A DNA stretch of 64,000 nt from NCBI GenBank assembly GCA_032173965.1, contig CM063283.1, forward strand, positions 20,130,501 through 20,194,500. The letters run 5' to 3'. The position numbers and the translations under genes are program-made. A model generated the notes under the pieces. That model ran no database searches and had not been told where the DNA came from. It saw only the letters and a list, made by a program, of their open reading frames with translations. Positions 48,307 through 63,214 of this stretch are shown here, piece by piece (the first letter of the stretch is position 1; the number at the start of each line of letters is the position of its first letter). Source of the stretch: Sitta carolinensis (Eukaryota > Chordata > Aves > Passeriformes > Sittidae).

Positions 48307-51300
48307 TTGCAGGCTGAGTCATGTGAGTGTGATAATGGGGATTCACTGTCCACATCTCAGATGCACTCAATACAGATACAAGCTTAAAAATCACATCCTA
48401 GCTGAGCATTCAAAATCCTATGTGAGGAATATCACCTTCAAATTTACTTCTCAGAGTGTCTTTGGCAGCTGCTTTCTACCTTAGAGTTCTTGTGTCCTCT
48501 CTATAAGTAGAAGCATGAAAATGCAAGAGATAGAAGAGGTTCTGTTGTATGTACCCACGTTACACAGACTGCAGCAGGTTGTCCTGCTTGGCATGAGAAT
48601 GATCAGACACATCATTGTTGCTGGACATACAGACCAAAGTCATGTTTTCAATCTGTCACTTTGAAAACTCTGCCTGCACTGGTACTTGTCCGTGATGACA
48701 TTACCTATTTCAGGTTACAGATGTGCCAGTATTAGTGTTGTCTTTCTATTATGTATTGTTTCTTTTCTTCAGTGAAGACTGAAGAAATACTAGCCCTTGG
48801 CCCATACCAGGGACTTCACACAACCTTGTCATGCACCAGCTGGTGGCCATCTCCCTTTGATAGAGAGAAAACCAAAGTCAAAATGTAATCTATGGCCTCC
48901 AGCTCATGGCTACAAGCTTTTCTAAGGGTTACAGCTTAATGTCACAGGTTGCATCTCTGTGCAAAAAAAAGCCAACAGTGGGATTTGGGATGACAAAGGC
49001 TAGGCCTGATTTTGTCAGAGCAGCATAGGAAATGTATGGTACAGTGGAAAAAGAACCCAGGGGTCCCAGTTGCTGTATCTGATCTCCACTTTATATTTTG
49101 TCCAACAATATGTCCATTCCTTGCCAGCTATGTTCTAAGTGATTCATTTTATTACGGGATAGTCATATTTTGTGGGTAGCCACTAGTCAGTTTGAGTTAT
49201 TCACTTCTACAAAATACTTCCTCTAGAAGGCACTGTAAACAGAATTAATTTTTAAATAGTTTGAGTTGTTTGAAAGCCATGAGCAATGGTTATTAATATT
49301 GGCACAGAACAGATCACATGCTGATGATTTAAGGGATAGAAACTGGGGCGTTTTGGACAGAACTGATGTTTTTATGTTCACTTGCCTTATATCCAGACGC
49401 TCTGGTGGTAAGTGTTAATTATACCCAAGACAGCAAACTAAGGAAGTTACAGGTACTAATACATGTGGTCAAATAAATCTTTAGATGAAGCAAACCTTGT
49501 ATATTCAAGCAATTTAGTTTCCATTTCTCGGTTATAGCATGCAATTTTGTTATGCATCTCTTCTGCAAGACAGAGGAGGAGGAAGGAGTTTGTCTCATTG
49601 AAGGCAGTGGGAAGCATGCTTGGTATAGCATGCACAAATATGGACATGAAGCTGTGAGGCTGCACTGCTAACAGCCCTTACAGATGCAAAGAAGCATGCA
49701 CCCAGACTCCCGAACAGCCTACAGTGATGTTTTCACTTGAATTTTTTTGCACTGAAACTCATTCTTGTGATAAAAAATGGGTGCTCCCCAGCCAGTTGGC
49801 TCAATGAGCCAAGAAATCTCACCACTTGGTGATTGCAGCCTAGTTACTGTGAGCACAACTGTACATTGTTCTACTTCCCTAAAAAAATAAATAAAAAAAA
49901 TCTCTGAGGCTTGCCACTGTTTGGAAAGAACCTATAATTTTTTTGCACATGTCTAGACTGGTTTACTGCTTTTCAGTGTGACTTCTTGTCATGGTATCAC
50001 AGCCAGTATGTACTTTTCGACTGTTGCTGACCAAGGCAGACTCTGAGTAGTCTTCAAAAGCAAAAGAATTTGCCAGTAACTGAGTCAGTTTAAACAGCCT
50101 GCCAGGAATTTGCAGCATGCCATACAATACATTTTTGAGTCACCATCTGAAAACAGCCTTGAAGAATAAGTACTTGACAAGAAAATGAGTCTGAAATTCC
50201 CAGCTGGTCTTATGCCAGGATTCTGCCATGCTCCCTCTCTCTCCAAAGTCAAGGCAATTGAAGTGATCTCGGTATAAATGGCTATTCAAAATATCCCGTT
50301 TGATAAAGAGAATGACCTGGGGCTGCTGCACAGGGGCTTTGACAATGCCACCTTCTGTGGAAAAACTTGTTGTCTGATGCATCAAGGCACACACACATTG
50401 CCGGGGATGGCAACAAAAATGAGGAGCTGCTTAGATGTCCGGAGCCATGAGGGTAATGCCCACCTCTCTCACGTTGCAGTCTGACCAAGAACAACGTGCT
50501 TGTGGAAAACACGTGCAAATACTGAGGGAAATAGAAGTTATTGGTGTTTAATTCACCACTAGGTGTCACAACATCTTCATTTTTAAGCAGACTGCTGAGT
50601 TTTTCTGTGCCTACAGGAAAGAAAAAAGCTCAAGGTGAAGGCAGGAAACTAGTGTATTATTCAAATACCTAGGCCAGCTCCAATCTAAATTTTTTAAGTA
50701 AAGTCAGGTTGGTAGATAGCACATTCAAAATAAATAAAAATTGAGAAATCATCTCCGTCCCTTTTGCGGATTGCAAACCATAGTGAAACACTAAGAGTGT
50801 CATGAGTGCAGGTGGCTGTGAAGTTCAGCATGCTTAGTACATCACGGGATTCTTCTTTATATTTGTTTGCATTATCCTCTCAGAAATGAGCCCCAGATGC
50901 ATTAGAACCACAGGTATATGAAAGAGAAAAAAAGTTTTCCCCACAATTATGACATGATTCTTCTTTCCAGGGTCTCAGAACAGCTGATTTTGTTGAAAGT
51001 CCATCCTGTTGTTACTGACAAATACTGTAATTCTTTTGTGGCTTTGTAGACCAACAAATACACAGACACAAATCTATGTACATATTTTAATATACATTCA
51101 CAGGAAAAACACGGGTCAGGAAAAGTTAATGCAACTACCCCTCCCATTGCCATGTACTTTTCCTATGCTGCCATGTTCTCCAGGGAGGTTTCACCACCTC
51201 CTGCTTTGCTGTCTTTCTACTGAAAAAGCTGGTTTTATGTTCTCCATTGAGCGGAGAATTTTATCTCCTCTCTAGCAAGTAGGCAAATTGTCTTCAGGGT

Positions 51301-54300
51301 AAGGCTGGAATGTATTTGATTTTTGAGTGCGTGGACTCAAGGCAAACCAGTAAAGGAGTGAGGAGCTCTCTCTCCCTCTCCACGTTTTCCACAATCCCCT
51401 TCAAGTTGGGATAAAAAACTTAAGAGTTGCAGCCTTGTCAGGAGAAGGACAAACAAATGGTTCATGAATGCTTTCCCCCTTCTCTCTGCACATTACATAT
51501 CACATTAATGCACAAGATTCTGGGGTGGACATGAACCCACGAGGCCAGGAAGAGGCAGGAGACCTGATGCACCAGCCTAGATGCTTCTGGGCACTTTTAG
51601 GATCTTGGCAACAAGAGGGGACTGAAGCAGCTGCCCAGCATGGGCAGATGTTTTTTCCTCTGACCCCTTGTACAGTACACATTTACTGGATGATGTACAG
51701 CTTGTTCTCTGAGCCAAAGGAAAAATCCAAACATTGCTGGCTGCAGTCAGATTTTATTTGACCTCTTAAGTAGTTTAACATGGTACTGGCCTTCTTTCCC
51801 ATTTTAGGTCTTTCCCTTCCTGAACAGCAGAAGGGATTTAATTGTACAGCTTCTCAGGCACCTACCTAGCCCTGAGCTGGATTTGTCATAATTGTCTTTA
51901 AGATAAAAGGTCTTTTGTTCACATTTTGGATCATCCTAGAGAAACAGGGAAATCCAGAAGGGAACCTTGCAAGTGAGTTTTTCCCTTCTAGGTGCAAAGA
52001 GTGTTTTTACTGTAATGTGCCATGAGTTTCCATCTTCCTATTCTTTAAGTTAGGAATTTGAGAATCAGCGTTTGCATGAGAATTTAAGACTCTACAGTTT
52101 CCTGCATCCTTCAAAGTAAAGTCACTGGGTGGTCTTGGCACCGAGCTCTCATATGGGGCCAGTAAAGGTGACTTTTATAAGTACAGAAACCGAGAGATCT
52201 GATTCACATTAAAAGTGTGCAATTAATCTACGGCATAAATTAAGATCGATTCATATTCCATATTCTATGTTGAAGCAACGCAGAAAGATTTCACCCCTTA
52301 GGATTCAGTGTGCATTTTGGATATCTGTTTGAAAGGGATGCCTTTCCACTTTTTACTTTTCAGAATTGTCTCTTAATTTAATATTATTCACTTAATATTC
52401 CCTTTGCTATTACAGAAATTTATATACAATTTTCTTAATATTTTTCCAGTTTGTTTGCCTTGGGCATTTGACAATATCTTCTGTCTAGTCTGCTTTACTT
52501 TTTTAAAATTGGAAAGTGTTACAGTAAAACCACAGAAAAGCAGGGGAATTTGACAGCAGGTGCTAGGATTAAGAATATTTTCCACTCATTCTCTAAATTA
52601 ATGGAGTGTATTTCAAACTGCCAGAATCTTTAATCTATTAGTTTATTAATCACCATTCTTAACAAATACAGGGAAAACTGAATGCCTTTATTTATTTATT
52701 GCTTCTGATAGGAAATGGGAATATAATGCCTTCATTTATTTTCTGACCCCCTCATTTTCAGGTCCTGAAACAAAGCTCAATGCCTCCTAGATTGAAGAAC
52801 CTGCCATTTCTACAGCTGTATGCTCCTTCTCTTCCAAATCTGTTCTACCATTGTCTTCTCTAGTGCAGATGGGTGGTTCCTGGTTCAGTAAATACTTGTT
52901 GGCTTGCATAAGGACAAATTATTCTGCAGCATTTTTGCCCTACAGGAAATAATGCCTGTCTAGTGAGAATATAATGGAAACACCCTCAGGATATCCAGAT
53001 GGTTTGCTTTAGCCAAAATGATATCTGAACATTAAGTATGAGTAGAAGAAATACGTATTTTTCAAGAATTTCACATAAACTAGAGTAAGTGTTGAGGCGG
53101 AAACATTAGCGATCTCCTAATGTTCCTACAGAAACATTATTAACACTAAAAACTGATTTGATCTCCAATGTATCAATCATACCAATGCCAGTTTGCAAAT
53201 TCTACTCAAACTGTAATAGAAGGCTGGGATAGGAATTCCCAGAGACATCAAACTCTTGAACAGCAGATCTAGGAGTGGATGAATCTTGCCAAATCAGAAG
53301 CTGTTCTGAGCATATGGAGAAACACGGGTTTAGTGCATGGGAGATCCTTTCTTGGCAAAGCTAGAGGATGTGAGTGCTTAACAGAGTCAGATTCCACACC
53401 TGGACTTGGCATCTAAACTCTATTTAAATCTCACTTCAGAGCTAAACCAGGACATTATGCACTTGGTCTGTTCTATTTTTTTAAAAAAATGTTTTTGGAA
53501 AACAGGGAAACTGTTTCATAGTGCTCCTCTAGATCTACTGGCAGAAACCACATTAGGAAAGGTAGGGATATTTACCTGTGAGCAGAGAGCTCACACATCA
53601 GTGAAGGAAGGGGAGCTGTCCTAGGGACTCTGAAGTGTACTCTGTGACAAAGGGGCTCAGACTTACGTGGATCTTCTCTTATCTTATTCTTACAAAACAC
53701 AACCTGAACTTGACAAGTTGAACTTGAAGGGGAGTAGACAAACACCTAGAGGGCAGATAGAAAGGTTTCCTTGTAGCCTTGAAGAGAGACAAGTGCTGAT
53801 TCTAAATGAAAATTTTGGCTGCTTAGGAGCAAATTTGCTTAAAAGTAGGAGATACACAAACATAGAAAGACCATTTTATAGACGGAAGTCCTTGAAAATT
53901 AGAAGACCTTGAAACAACAGACTGTAGGATATGAGAGCCTGTAGTATTCTCATTAGACACAGAGGGATCTGAAACATTGTGAGATCAAATGACAAAAGAA
54001 AAACATAAGAATATGGCATGGATAAACTGTGAGTTGAACACCAGTCCCCGGAGACTTTGAATGGGCAGCTGGACTGCTCTTCTCTTGCAAACTTTTTAAA
54101 TGCTGAATGGAGATGTGTGCATCTCTTCATGAGATGACTGCAAACTAGGAGATCACTCTGGCTTGGAGAAATTTAATTAACAATTAAATTCACTTGCTAC
54201 TGTGTATTACTTTTTGGCAGATGAACCAACATGCAACCTGTGGATATGGTAAATTACAATGCCTCTGACAAAATGAAAACTAGTCAGGATTGAATTGCTA

Positions 54301-54745
54301 GAACACTGTAAACTGTGGCATGGTGAAGTCAGAAATTGTCTTTAGGAAGCAAAGGAATGTTGCTAAGAGCCATCGGAAGGGTGTCTTTCAGGGAGCTAAA
54401 ATAAACCCACTGAAGTTTTTTGGTGACCACGGCAGCAGGAAGTCAGAGCCATGTCTTGGAGCCCCCACTTAACCCTGGAACATGTCACTCCATCAGCACA
54501 AGCATCTGTTTCAAAAATGCATGCCATCAAAGAGGCTGCTGAGATGAAATTGCAACTATTAGCCAAACACATGCTTCATAAAATATCCACTCAAAGTACA
54601 GAACTCAAACTGAAAAAAAAACTCCCAAGTTCTCTCTGTTGCTCTATGATGTTCCTTAAATAGCAGCAGGGAAAATTAGTGGCATGCAAATCTTAATGAA
54701 TGAAACCCAAACTGCTATCACCAAGCTTTTGTGTGAACAGCACTG
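48307..54745. other. Intergenic, no gene recognised
   Basis: AT-rich single-copy-looking DNA with short frames lacking motifs. A perfect small inverted repeat lies at 54170-54190. The stretch from about 54440 to 54745 could be upstream retroviral pol sequence too decayed to recognise, since an integrase relic follows. Confidence 0.35.
54170..54190. repeat. Small perfect inverted repeat
   Basis: AATTTAATT, a 3-nt spacer AAC, then AATTAAATT: 9-bp arms of purely A/T sequence. Confidence 0.8.
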
Positions 54746-55063
54746 GTGGGTCATTCACCAATGATACTGTTCAGTTTATTGGCCTTTTTATTCCAGACTT
54801 GTGTGCCTAAAGCAGTCATTTATGACAATGGACTGATTTTCACAGCAAGTGTTCCCATATGCTCCTGCTGGAATTGTAGTTTTCAGTCTCTAAAACAAGC
54901 CTGCTTTTTTGAGTGGTTAAAGATGGCCTTTAGTTGTGTAACATTCAGGCATCCCATATCAGAGAGTTTAGGCCAAGTGGAGAAAGTTACAACAGATCTC
55001 AGGCAGTTACTAAGTCCTGCCAAACCCCAGGGGACAGCTTTTTCATCAGATTTTATATACTGA
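54746..55063 (+). pseudogene. Decayed retroviral or LTR-retrotransposon integrase core fragment
   Basis: The 105-codon frame contains CVPKAVIYDNGLIFTA (about residues 19-34), matching the integrase core block with the catalytic Asp in the D-N-G motif (codon near 54824). Further on comes a W-L-K-M-A-F...H-P-I-S-E-S-L-G-Q-V-E-K block, matching the conserved H-P-Q-S-x-G-Q-V-E region with the catalytic Glu (codon near 54980). The two acidic residues are 51 residues apart instead of the usual 35, so about 16 residues have been inserted or the copy has shifted frame. No complete zinc-finger domain, reverse transcriptase or flanking LTR was recognised. It is a broken, non-functional relic. The match rests on motif order rather than a search. 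Confidence 0.5.
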
Positions 55064-58000
55064 AAACTGTGTCTTTGCTATCTGGGAGTCACACAGACAG
55101 TCAGAAATCTTGTCAGGAATGAACACTGCAAGCAGCATCAAAAACAATGTGGCAGTTTTCTGTTGGTTTTGGGGTTTTTTTTTGTAATGGCATGTCTCCA
55201 ACCAGTGGACTAAACATCCTGGGCAGCCCTAATGGGGACTGGTCTCCTTGATGACAACAGAAACTGCTGATACCCAAATAGTTGGGCATCACGGAGAAAA
55301 AATCTGCTGGCCAGTGCAAACACTGAGCACTTGTTCTTGATTAACATTTTGCCAGTCAGTGCTAATTGGTCAAACTTTAGTACTACTTCATTTTGGGCAA
55401 TCTTTTCTCACTCTGATTTTATCTTTTGGCTTTGTAGAGCTGTCTTGTCATGTTAATGAAATGCTATTCAGGGAATTCAGGTGGTATTCACATTATTGAG
55501 ATTTCTATGGTAAGTGGCATAAATTTCAACCTGCTTCTTTTGATCTTAACCAGGAATTTTTTCTTTGCACTTTATCTTCCTTCTTTTGTCAAGGAGGGCA
55601 AAACAAATGTGCTGGTATCTGATTTTTAAAAATGTTCATTTGATTGAACTCACTAGGATCACTCTGTCAAGATAATGGACTGCCAAATGACATCCATTCA
55701 GGAATAGGTAGTGAAGATGGGACTTACTGCTTTCAGACTTTTTTGGGGAGCATGCCTTTGCCAGGCTGTCAAAGTTTGTGCATGCTGACCTTACTGTAGA
55801 GGGAATAACTCCTACACAGCCTGAGAGAAATCACATTTCTTAAACATCATCTCTAATTGGGCTATCTAAGGCATACACGCAGAGATGTCACTTTGGAGCT
55901 GGTGTCACAGTTCTGGGATATGAGCTCCTATTACTGCCAACTTGTCACTAATTGGATAAACCTTAGCTGTTTTTGCTCTCATGCAGTTCCATCACAGTTG
56001 GTAACAGGTGAGTACCTAACCACAGATGCTCCTGGGCTGAGCCTTAACAGCTCCAATAGGCCACCAAGATCCTGCACACAATATCACAACTTTATGGAAC
56101 AAGAGCTGAAACCTGGCTAACTCTGCTTCATGCACTTGACAGATATTGAGTGTTCTGCCCCTTAAAATACAATTCACTATATGGCTTTGATGCCATTGGG
56201 GGAGGCCAAAGGGAAAGAAAGTTTACTCTTTTCACAGAAACACAAGGACTTTGCGATTTCCCTCCCTTAGGAAAATGAGGTCAAAGAGATAGAGTGTCAG
56301 TGAAGAAGTGCAGAAGCTCTCTTGAATCCACTGGGTGAGCACCCACTGCCAGCAATGATTCAAATCTCAAATATTTCACAATTTTCAGCAGACTGACGTT
56401 CCTATAAGCCCCTGACAATACTGTTATGGATGAATGCCCAGCTTTAAAATCCAGAGAACAACAGTATGCAAAATATGGGATGTATGGGAAGTATTACACG
56501 CCTTCCTTACAATCTACCTGCACATCCTTACGATGATTAGGCAACATTACCCTGAGGGCCAACTGGGTCATATGAGGTAAATCATGTATTGAGCAGTTGG
56601 GGGTTTTTTGCCAGACATTGGCAGCAAAAATTGAATCTGACATCTTTTACTAGACATTAGTCTCTGGTTCTCTGGCTCTGGCTTGCAAATGCGTCGCCAA
56701 GAAGCTTTGCCATTCCTTTATAACTAGTATTATTTAGAGTTATAATTTATTGGAGCTTCTGTGCTCTTCTTGTCTTGACTGGAATAAAATAAAATCCAGA
56801 AATGTCCATTTCTGTTTATGACCAAGAAAAATATTGTCAATGTAGAGAGGTAGAGAGGGCAAATTACCTAGAAATAACAGGAGGAAATTTTAGGAAATTA
56901 AATTTATATGAATAGCTTACACAGGGGTCTTTTTGAAAAGGTAATTTTAAAATGAGGGGTCTCATGCTTGAAAGGGCAGGACAAAGTGATGTTAATAAGA
57001 AAAATTCACTTGATAATAATGAAGCAGATTTGCTTTTTAAATCTGTGCTTGAATGTATTCTGTGTGCAGTTAATTCCATTGACGGACTGTGTCCACAGAT
57101 TGAAAGGTGAAGGTTTATTGGAAACATGTGTTTCTGTAAAAATTAGTTAAACACTGATTAAAAATTATCTTTGTACCCTGTCCTTTACACTTACTTCCTC
57201 AGTGGAAATTGATCTAAAATCTTAAAAACTTGTATTTTATCTACTTTGCTTAGTGTCCTACTCTATTTTTTCTTTTGGTGGTATCATTAAAAAATTTGAC
57301 ATTTCTTCTTAATCAATATTCCTAGTTCTAGGACTGCTTCTGAACTCACTCTCTGGTAATGAGGTGCATGATTCTAAAGCAGTTTTCAGTACAAATTTTG
57401 CACATTTCTGTCCATGTGATTCTGTCTATCTTTAATAAAACCTCCTTGTATTCAATCTGGAATTGGTAACTTTTCCACATTGTGCAGAGGACTGACTAAA
57501 AGCATGGCACAGACAAATGCTTTACTCATATTTGCTCCAGTCTTTTCAAGTATCATCAGAGACAATCACTAAAAGGCAGTTCTTTGAATCCAGGTTTGTC
57601 TGCATTTCAGTCAAAATGCCTTGATTATTACAAACTCTTTGTCGGTCTCTCCAAAAATGTTTTGAAGGCACAGTCTCAAAGCCTCTCACAGTCTTCAAAA
57701 AGCAAGAAGTTGTTGCAAAGAGAAGATGTGTATGATTTTTCTCCACATGTTCTCCAGTGCATTGCAGACAGAAAAAATATGGAGATTCAGAATAAACACC
57801 AGAAAATGTTTCAAAGCATCAAGTCATTTCAGCCTGGGATACATGGCATGGGAAAGCAGCAGAGTTTCCATGGCACACTTTTAGTTTCAAGCTTGATTTT
57901 TTTTTTCCATCAGCCATAGCTAGAAGTACACTACAGTGTAGTCCATCCTGCACATGGTAGAGGGTAGACTAAACAACTTTCTACAGTCCCTTTTTCTTTC

Positions 58001-61000
58001 TGTGAGTGTGCAATTGCAAGGACCAAGAATTTCTACAAATTGAAACTCAATCTTTTGATTTCAGTACCAGGTTTGAAAACTTTGCCATGTAACTAGGAAG
58101 TGGGGATCGCTCAGTTTCATAGACATTTCTATGTGTGTTCAGTGATGCCTCAACCAAGTACTACATATTGGAAAGAATTCTGTTAACTCAGACAAAATAA
58201 GATAGACATTGATCAGTCATTGTCATTATTCCAAGGATTTTGGATTAGACTACTGATGAATACTCAAACCAAACATTATCTATGTAACTTTTAAATTACA
58301 GAATAATTTCACACACAAACAACATGCCCAGCATACTGTTAAAACCAGTTTTTGATAGGCTTAATCATGGAAAATTAGCAGGACATCTGTCACCTCATAT
58401 ATCAGGACAAGAATTATGCTCAATAAAAGATTGCAGAGTAAGGTCTATAAATCTCTACCTAACATAGTTTGCATGTGCAAATATGAGGGGAAAAAAGGAA
58501 CATACAGCTCTTCACCAATGTTGCTGATTTTTTAGTGGGTACCATGGTTAATACATGCCCTACCTGTTCTACAGCTTCTGAGGAAGAGATTAACAAGAAG
58601 TTTGTGTCATGCCTCAATACAAATCCAGAGAAAACTTGCTGATGTTAATTGTGTGTGATGGATTATATTTGGTGCAAAATCAAATTTGGCTCTGTATCTG
58701 CACTAAAAATATAGCTGTAGTGGGAAAAAATAGGACACTTTTAACAACTTAGCATTTATTGGACAAGGAGAGGTCAAAAGAGTGCAGAATGGAAAATGGC
58801 AAACATCGTTCACAAAAATAAGAATTGCCCCTCCTTCATAGGCCTGGATAGCTTGCATGTGTGGTACAAAAATGTGTAATGGAAACCTGGGAAACAAAGG
58901 AGTCTTTTCAGGCTGAGGATTCCAGCTGTTCGCAGACTGTGGAAGAGAAAACAGACTTTATTCAATGTCTGCAGATGTTTCCAAACTTTCATAGTTCTAA
59001 AATTTAAATTCAGTTACCTAATCAATATTAAAGATCTGAGGGAAAATATGTTGCCCATTGGATACGGTTTAGGTGGTGAGGAATACAAAGGATTCAAACA
59101 TTCTCAGGCAGGAAGATCTGGTGGCTCAGAGGCAGCAGCAGATGAAAACAATGACTGGAGACAGCCCATGCTGGAATGATAAATGAACATTCATTTCTCA
59201 GCTGCCCTGATGCAACCTCTCTGGCTTTACTGGAGTGTGGTGTAACTCAAGTGTAGTTTACCTGATCATCTGTAAATGAGGACAAATTCCACCTTCAGTG
59301 GTGCTAAGATGTAATTCTGTACCTACAGGATTCACAGCTGACAAAACACTATCAGCAGTGTGCTTTACGAATTTGGCAACAAATTCATGTGCAGCCTGAG
59401 ATTAAGACATATGGATTTCCTGGTGTCCATTCAAACAGGCATTAAGTTTGGCATTTTACAGGCAGTAACTTAACATTTTCATATAGCATCAGTAATACAA
59501 ACTTGGTTTACTGAAAAAGAACACATGGAAGGAGTGAGGCCTCTTCATCTGACAAGTAAAGGTATTTTTGGCTGGTGTGCACAACATCCCATTGCCACAT
59601 ATCTGACTTGTGCATGCAATCTTCTGCAATGTCTGTGCTGAAAATTGTTATCACTGTTCGCCCCTCAAAAGTTTGGATCCCGAAGGACTCCATTTTATAG
59701 AAACAATTGATGCAAATCCCTTTACTAAATTCCCAAGTGCAGATTGTGCTCTGTTAATAAAAGGGGCCTAAATCCATCTCATGTTAACCCCAACACACAA
59801 GGTTGCATTACGGGATAGAAAAAATTCTTTCCTCTCTATCATCTTACATGATGACATCAGAACAGAGATAAAAAGATAGGAATTGATGCCCTTAGCAATT
59901 TCTGAGATTTTTGGTTGCTAGTATTATGGAAACTAAAGAAACTTCAGTTTCATTACTTCTGAAAAGGACCAAGCACTGCACGAGTTAAAGTCTTTGGATA
60001 AGAGCAGTCCAGGTAAGTAAATGTTCTTTGGAAAGCCAAATTCATATGGGAATGAATCCAGAAGTTTTAGTATAATCTAGATGAGGCGGTTCAGTAAAAC
60101 AATACCGGTTCACTTGGTCTATTGTTATATCTACTTTAATTTAAAGGGTTTTAATTTTCTTCATGTGTAAGAAAACTTAGTTCAAATCACACACATCTGC
60201 ATTCAGGATTCAAATCAATACTATATTGCTGAAGAACAGAACTTTTAAAGTATTTGTTAGAAAATAACAGAGAAAAAAAGACTGCAGAAGTGTGCTGCTG
60301 GGGATTCAGGGGAGATTAGATGAGGAGAGAAATCAGAGTGTGCTGTTCTGTGGACATGGATAGGCAGATAGTTTTATATGCCTGGGTTTTAATGATGGTG
60401 TGAAGCACCTTTCTGCCACATCACTGTGTAGGAAGAGATTGAAGTAGAGTAAATTTACTTTATGCTCTGTCCAGGATTCATTTAGAAAACTCCAGCTGCT
60501 AAGCCTGTGAGAAACAGGCTTCAGCTTGTCTAACCTCAAATGTGTTAAAACAAGTTCTATATTATAACTGGACAAACCCCAAAGCTTGAATGCTTTTTGG
60601 AGAAGGAACTTTTTCTTCTCTGTGTTTGTACAAAACCTAGTGTGCCCAGAAGTGGCACTTCCTTCTAATAGTGAACATGGAAACATGTAACCAGTCTTAA
60701 CCCAAATCTTGAATTACACTACCTCTGTAAAAGACATCTTCCCACAGTCCTGCCTGTGTGCATGTATGTATTACTCTCTAAAAGTTACATTCTAATTTGT
60801 AATTTTTAGAGCAATCAATAGGAGAACGACTACAACAAAATCCTTGTCCTGAAGATGTCATAAATGGCTTTGAACAGCATGTGACCTTTTGACTGAATAA
60901 CCTCTCTCCTGGTGCCAAAAATATCTGATGAGCGGCTTTCTTTTGTTTTTAGTAGGCTCCTTATTGATGAAGGTAGCCGGGAACTGAAAATCCTACTGTG

Positions 61001-63214
61001 GTTATGACAGCAACATACTTTACTTATTGTATCTTCCCAGATCTTAGAAACATGTTTTGTTTCTCACCTCAGATGACCTGTCTTACATCTCATCTTCTGA
61101 CAAGTTCACCAGTTCCTATGCCTTTTTGGGCCATTGTTTAATATCTTTTTATAGTATGACTAGCTCAAGACCTTCCCTTCCTCACAAATCTAAATTTTCT
61201 TACTGCTTCACAGTCCAGGGTTGGCACAATTATTTCAAATGATCTGCTTTTCAAATGATTCCCACATCATTCCCAGACTGTGAGACAGCCTGTTTATGTG
61301 ATGGAAAGTACCAGAGGGAACCTTATACTGATAGGCTAATTGTTTACATGAGTGAAAAAAATCGAAGTAATTTGACTTTCATACTCTGCATGTTCCCATG
61401 CTTCTGTCTGATTGTATCATCTTTGGTTTCCTGTGTTGAGCATCTCTCTGTCCAGTTCACTTCTTCCCCTTCACCTCTTCACTGTGGTCTATACTCCCTC
61501 TACAGGACCACCTTAGTTTCTGGAAGATCCTTTGTCTTCTAAGCAAGGAGCTAAGCAGATGGCATATTTACTATCTCAGTGTCCTTGTGGACAAGATAGG
61601 ACAACTGTAAGGAAGTAGCAGAGTGATGACACTGAACTGATGCAGACAAAAATAAAAAGAACTGAACCATGTTAGGAAGCTAAAGGATAGGACATTTATG
61701 CAGCTAGAAACAAGAATTCATTGTTAGCCAGCCGGCCAGCCAAAAATCATGTACCTGCCTGTGTCCCAGGTCCTTTATTAGATATCACGGGTTTATCTGC
61801 CTCATTCTTTGTTTTCCAGACTATTAAGAGCCATGAGATAGGGATAATTCCTCTTCTTGCAAAAAGTTCCTTTTTGCCCTGCTGTGATATTCTGCCCAGG
61901 ATATTGGGCTCTGATGCTATTACTGTTTAAGTGAACTGGGAATCTCCCACTGGTGCTGACTGAAGTTTTCATTACTGAGTGTCTGAAGGAAAAAAAATTC
62001 CCAGTTTTCCTTTGTAGTCTGGCATGTACATTTCACTCTTGACTTGGAACTATTCCTTTCTTATTTACCTACTTCCATCATTCTCAGAGCTAAATTCAGT
62101 TTCTTCTAATGTTTCTTTTCTGAGACTACTAATCTATCTCCTATTAGTCACTCATTGTTTATGGAGTTGGTAAGGAATATCTAGAAAGTGAGGTACTGCT
62201 GAAGAGGATGAGAAAGATAAAGCTAGACAATAAAAATAGCAGGGAAACCTGTCTTACAGTGGAGCAAAATGAGTTCAGTGGAAGTTCTATATTAAATACA
62301 TGTTTCTGGGGATGTTTAGAAACAAAAATGGAATTGACAGTAAATAAATTATTTTATAAAGAATTTTAGGACATTTTGAGAAACGTGCCCCAAAACCACT
62401 GTTGCCACTCACCTTATATGTTTCTCTGTGTGGACTCGGCCATTAGAAATCTTACTTTTGTTTGCATGTTAGCTGTTATTTTTTCAGCACTCGCATAATT
62501 TTAGTCCATGCTTTATAAATTACATGAGTGTCGAAAAGGTAGAGGAAACAAAGTTTTCTTGGGACGGGGGGAAGAACCATTTCAAAAGTTCTAGCCCAGC
62601 TGGCTTCAGCCCCGCAGTGCCTTCTGCATTAATCAGCTTCTCTGTGGTAAGGGGAGAGAGAAAAGCCAAGGAGAGAACAAATAGATGTCAGCTGAATTCG
62701 TCATGACAGCTCAGTATGCACCTGGTTCAGTGAAACTTAAAGCACATGATTCTATCCCATGTACAATTGGAATCAGCAAAAATGCTCAACCTCCCAAGGC
62801 TTGCATAAACTTCTACTGCTCAGGTGCTAATGAACAGAATTGCACCTTGTTGACATCCACTTTCACAGGAAAATTTTAATAAAATGGGTTTCATTGCTCA
62901 GTTTGAATGCCCCTGGGTGAGTTTGGATTTTTGTCCCAAGCCTGGAGCACAAAGCAGTATGTAGCAACAATGCTGCTGTGGCACAGCAAGGACTGTCTGG
63001 GGCTCCCCTTGCCCTTTATAAGTAATAACCACAAGCTGCCCCACTGATTCAATAAGCACTGTGATATTTAAAAAAAAAAAAAAAACAGAAGGGAAAAAAA
63101 CCCTGGCCAATAAAATTGTCTGACTTTCTTCTAAGTCTCACAAGTGAACAGTAAGGGCTACTTCATTTATGCTCCAGCTACTGCAGAGGAAGGATAATAT
63201 CCTTTCTCTCCTAG
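55064..63214. other. Intergenic, no gene recognised
   Basis: AT-rich, with scattered homopolymers (A16 at 63070-63085). The frame at 55857-56120 follows the integrase relic and could be part of the same decayed element, but shows no motif. The stretch at about 59150-59500 has the even texture of a conserved non-coding element. Other frames (57584-57919 + and 60333-60686 -) are unremarkable. Confidence 0.35.
63070..63085 (+). repeat. A16 homopolymer
   Basis: Sixteen As, followed by C, AGAAGGG and another A run. Simple low-complexity tract. Confidence 0.9.

Noticed and set aside
55857..56120. Possible envelope-like frame after the integrase relic
   Set aside because: No recognisable envelope features (no transmembrane run, no conserved cysteine motif). 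Only its closeness to the integrase relic suggested it.
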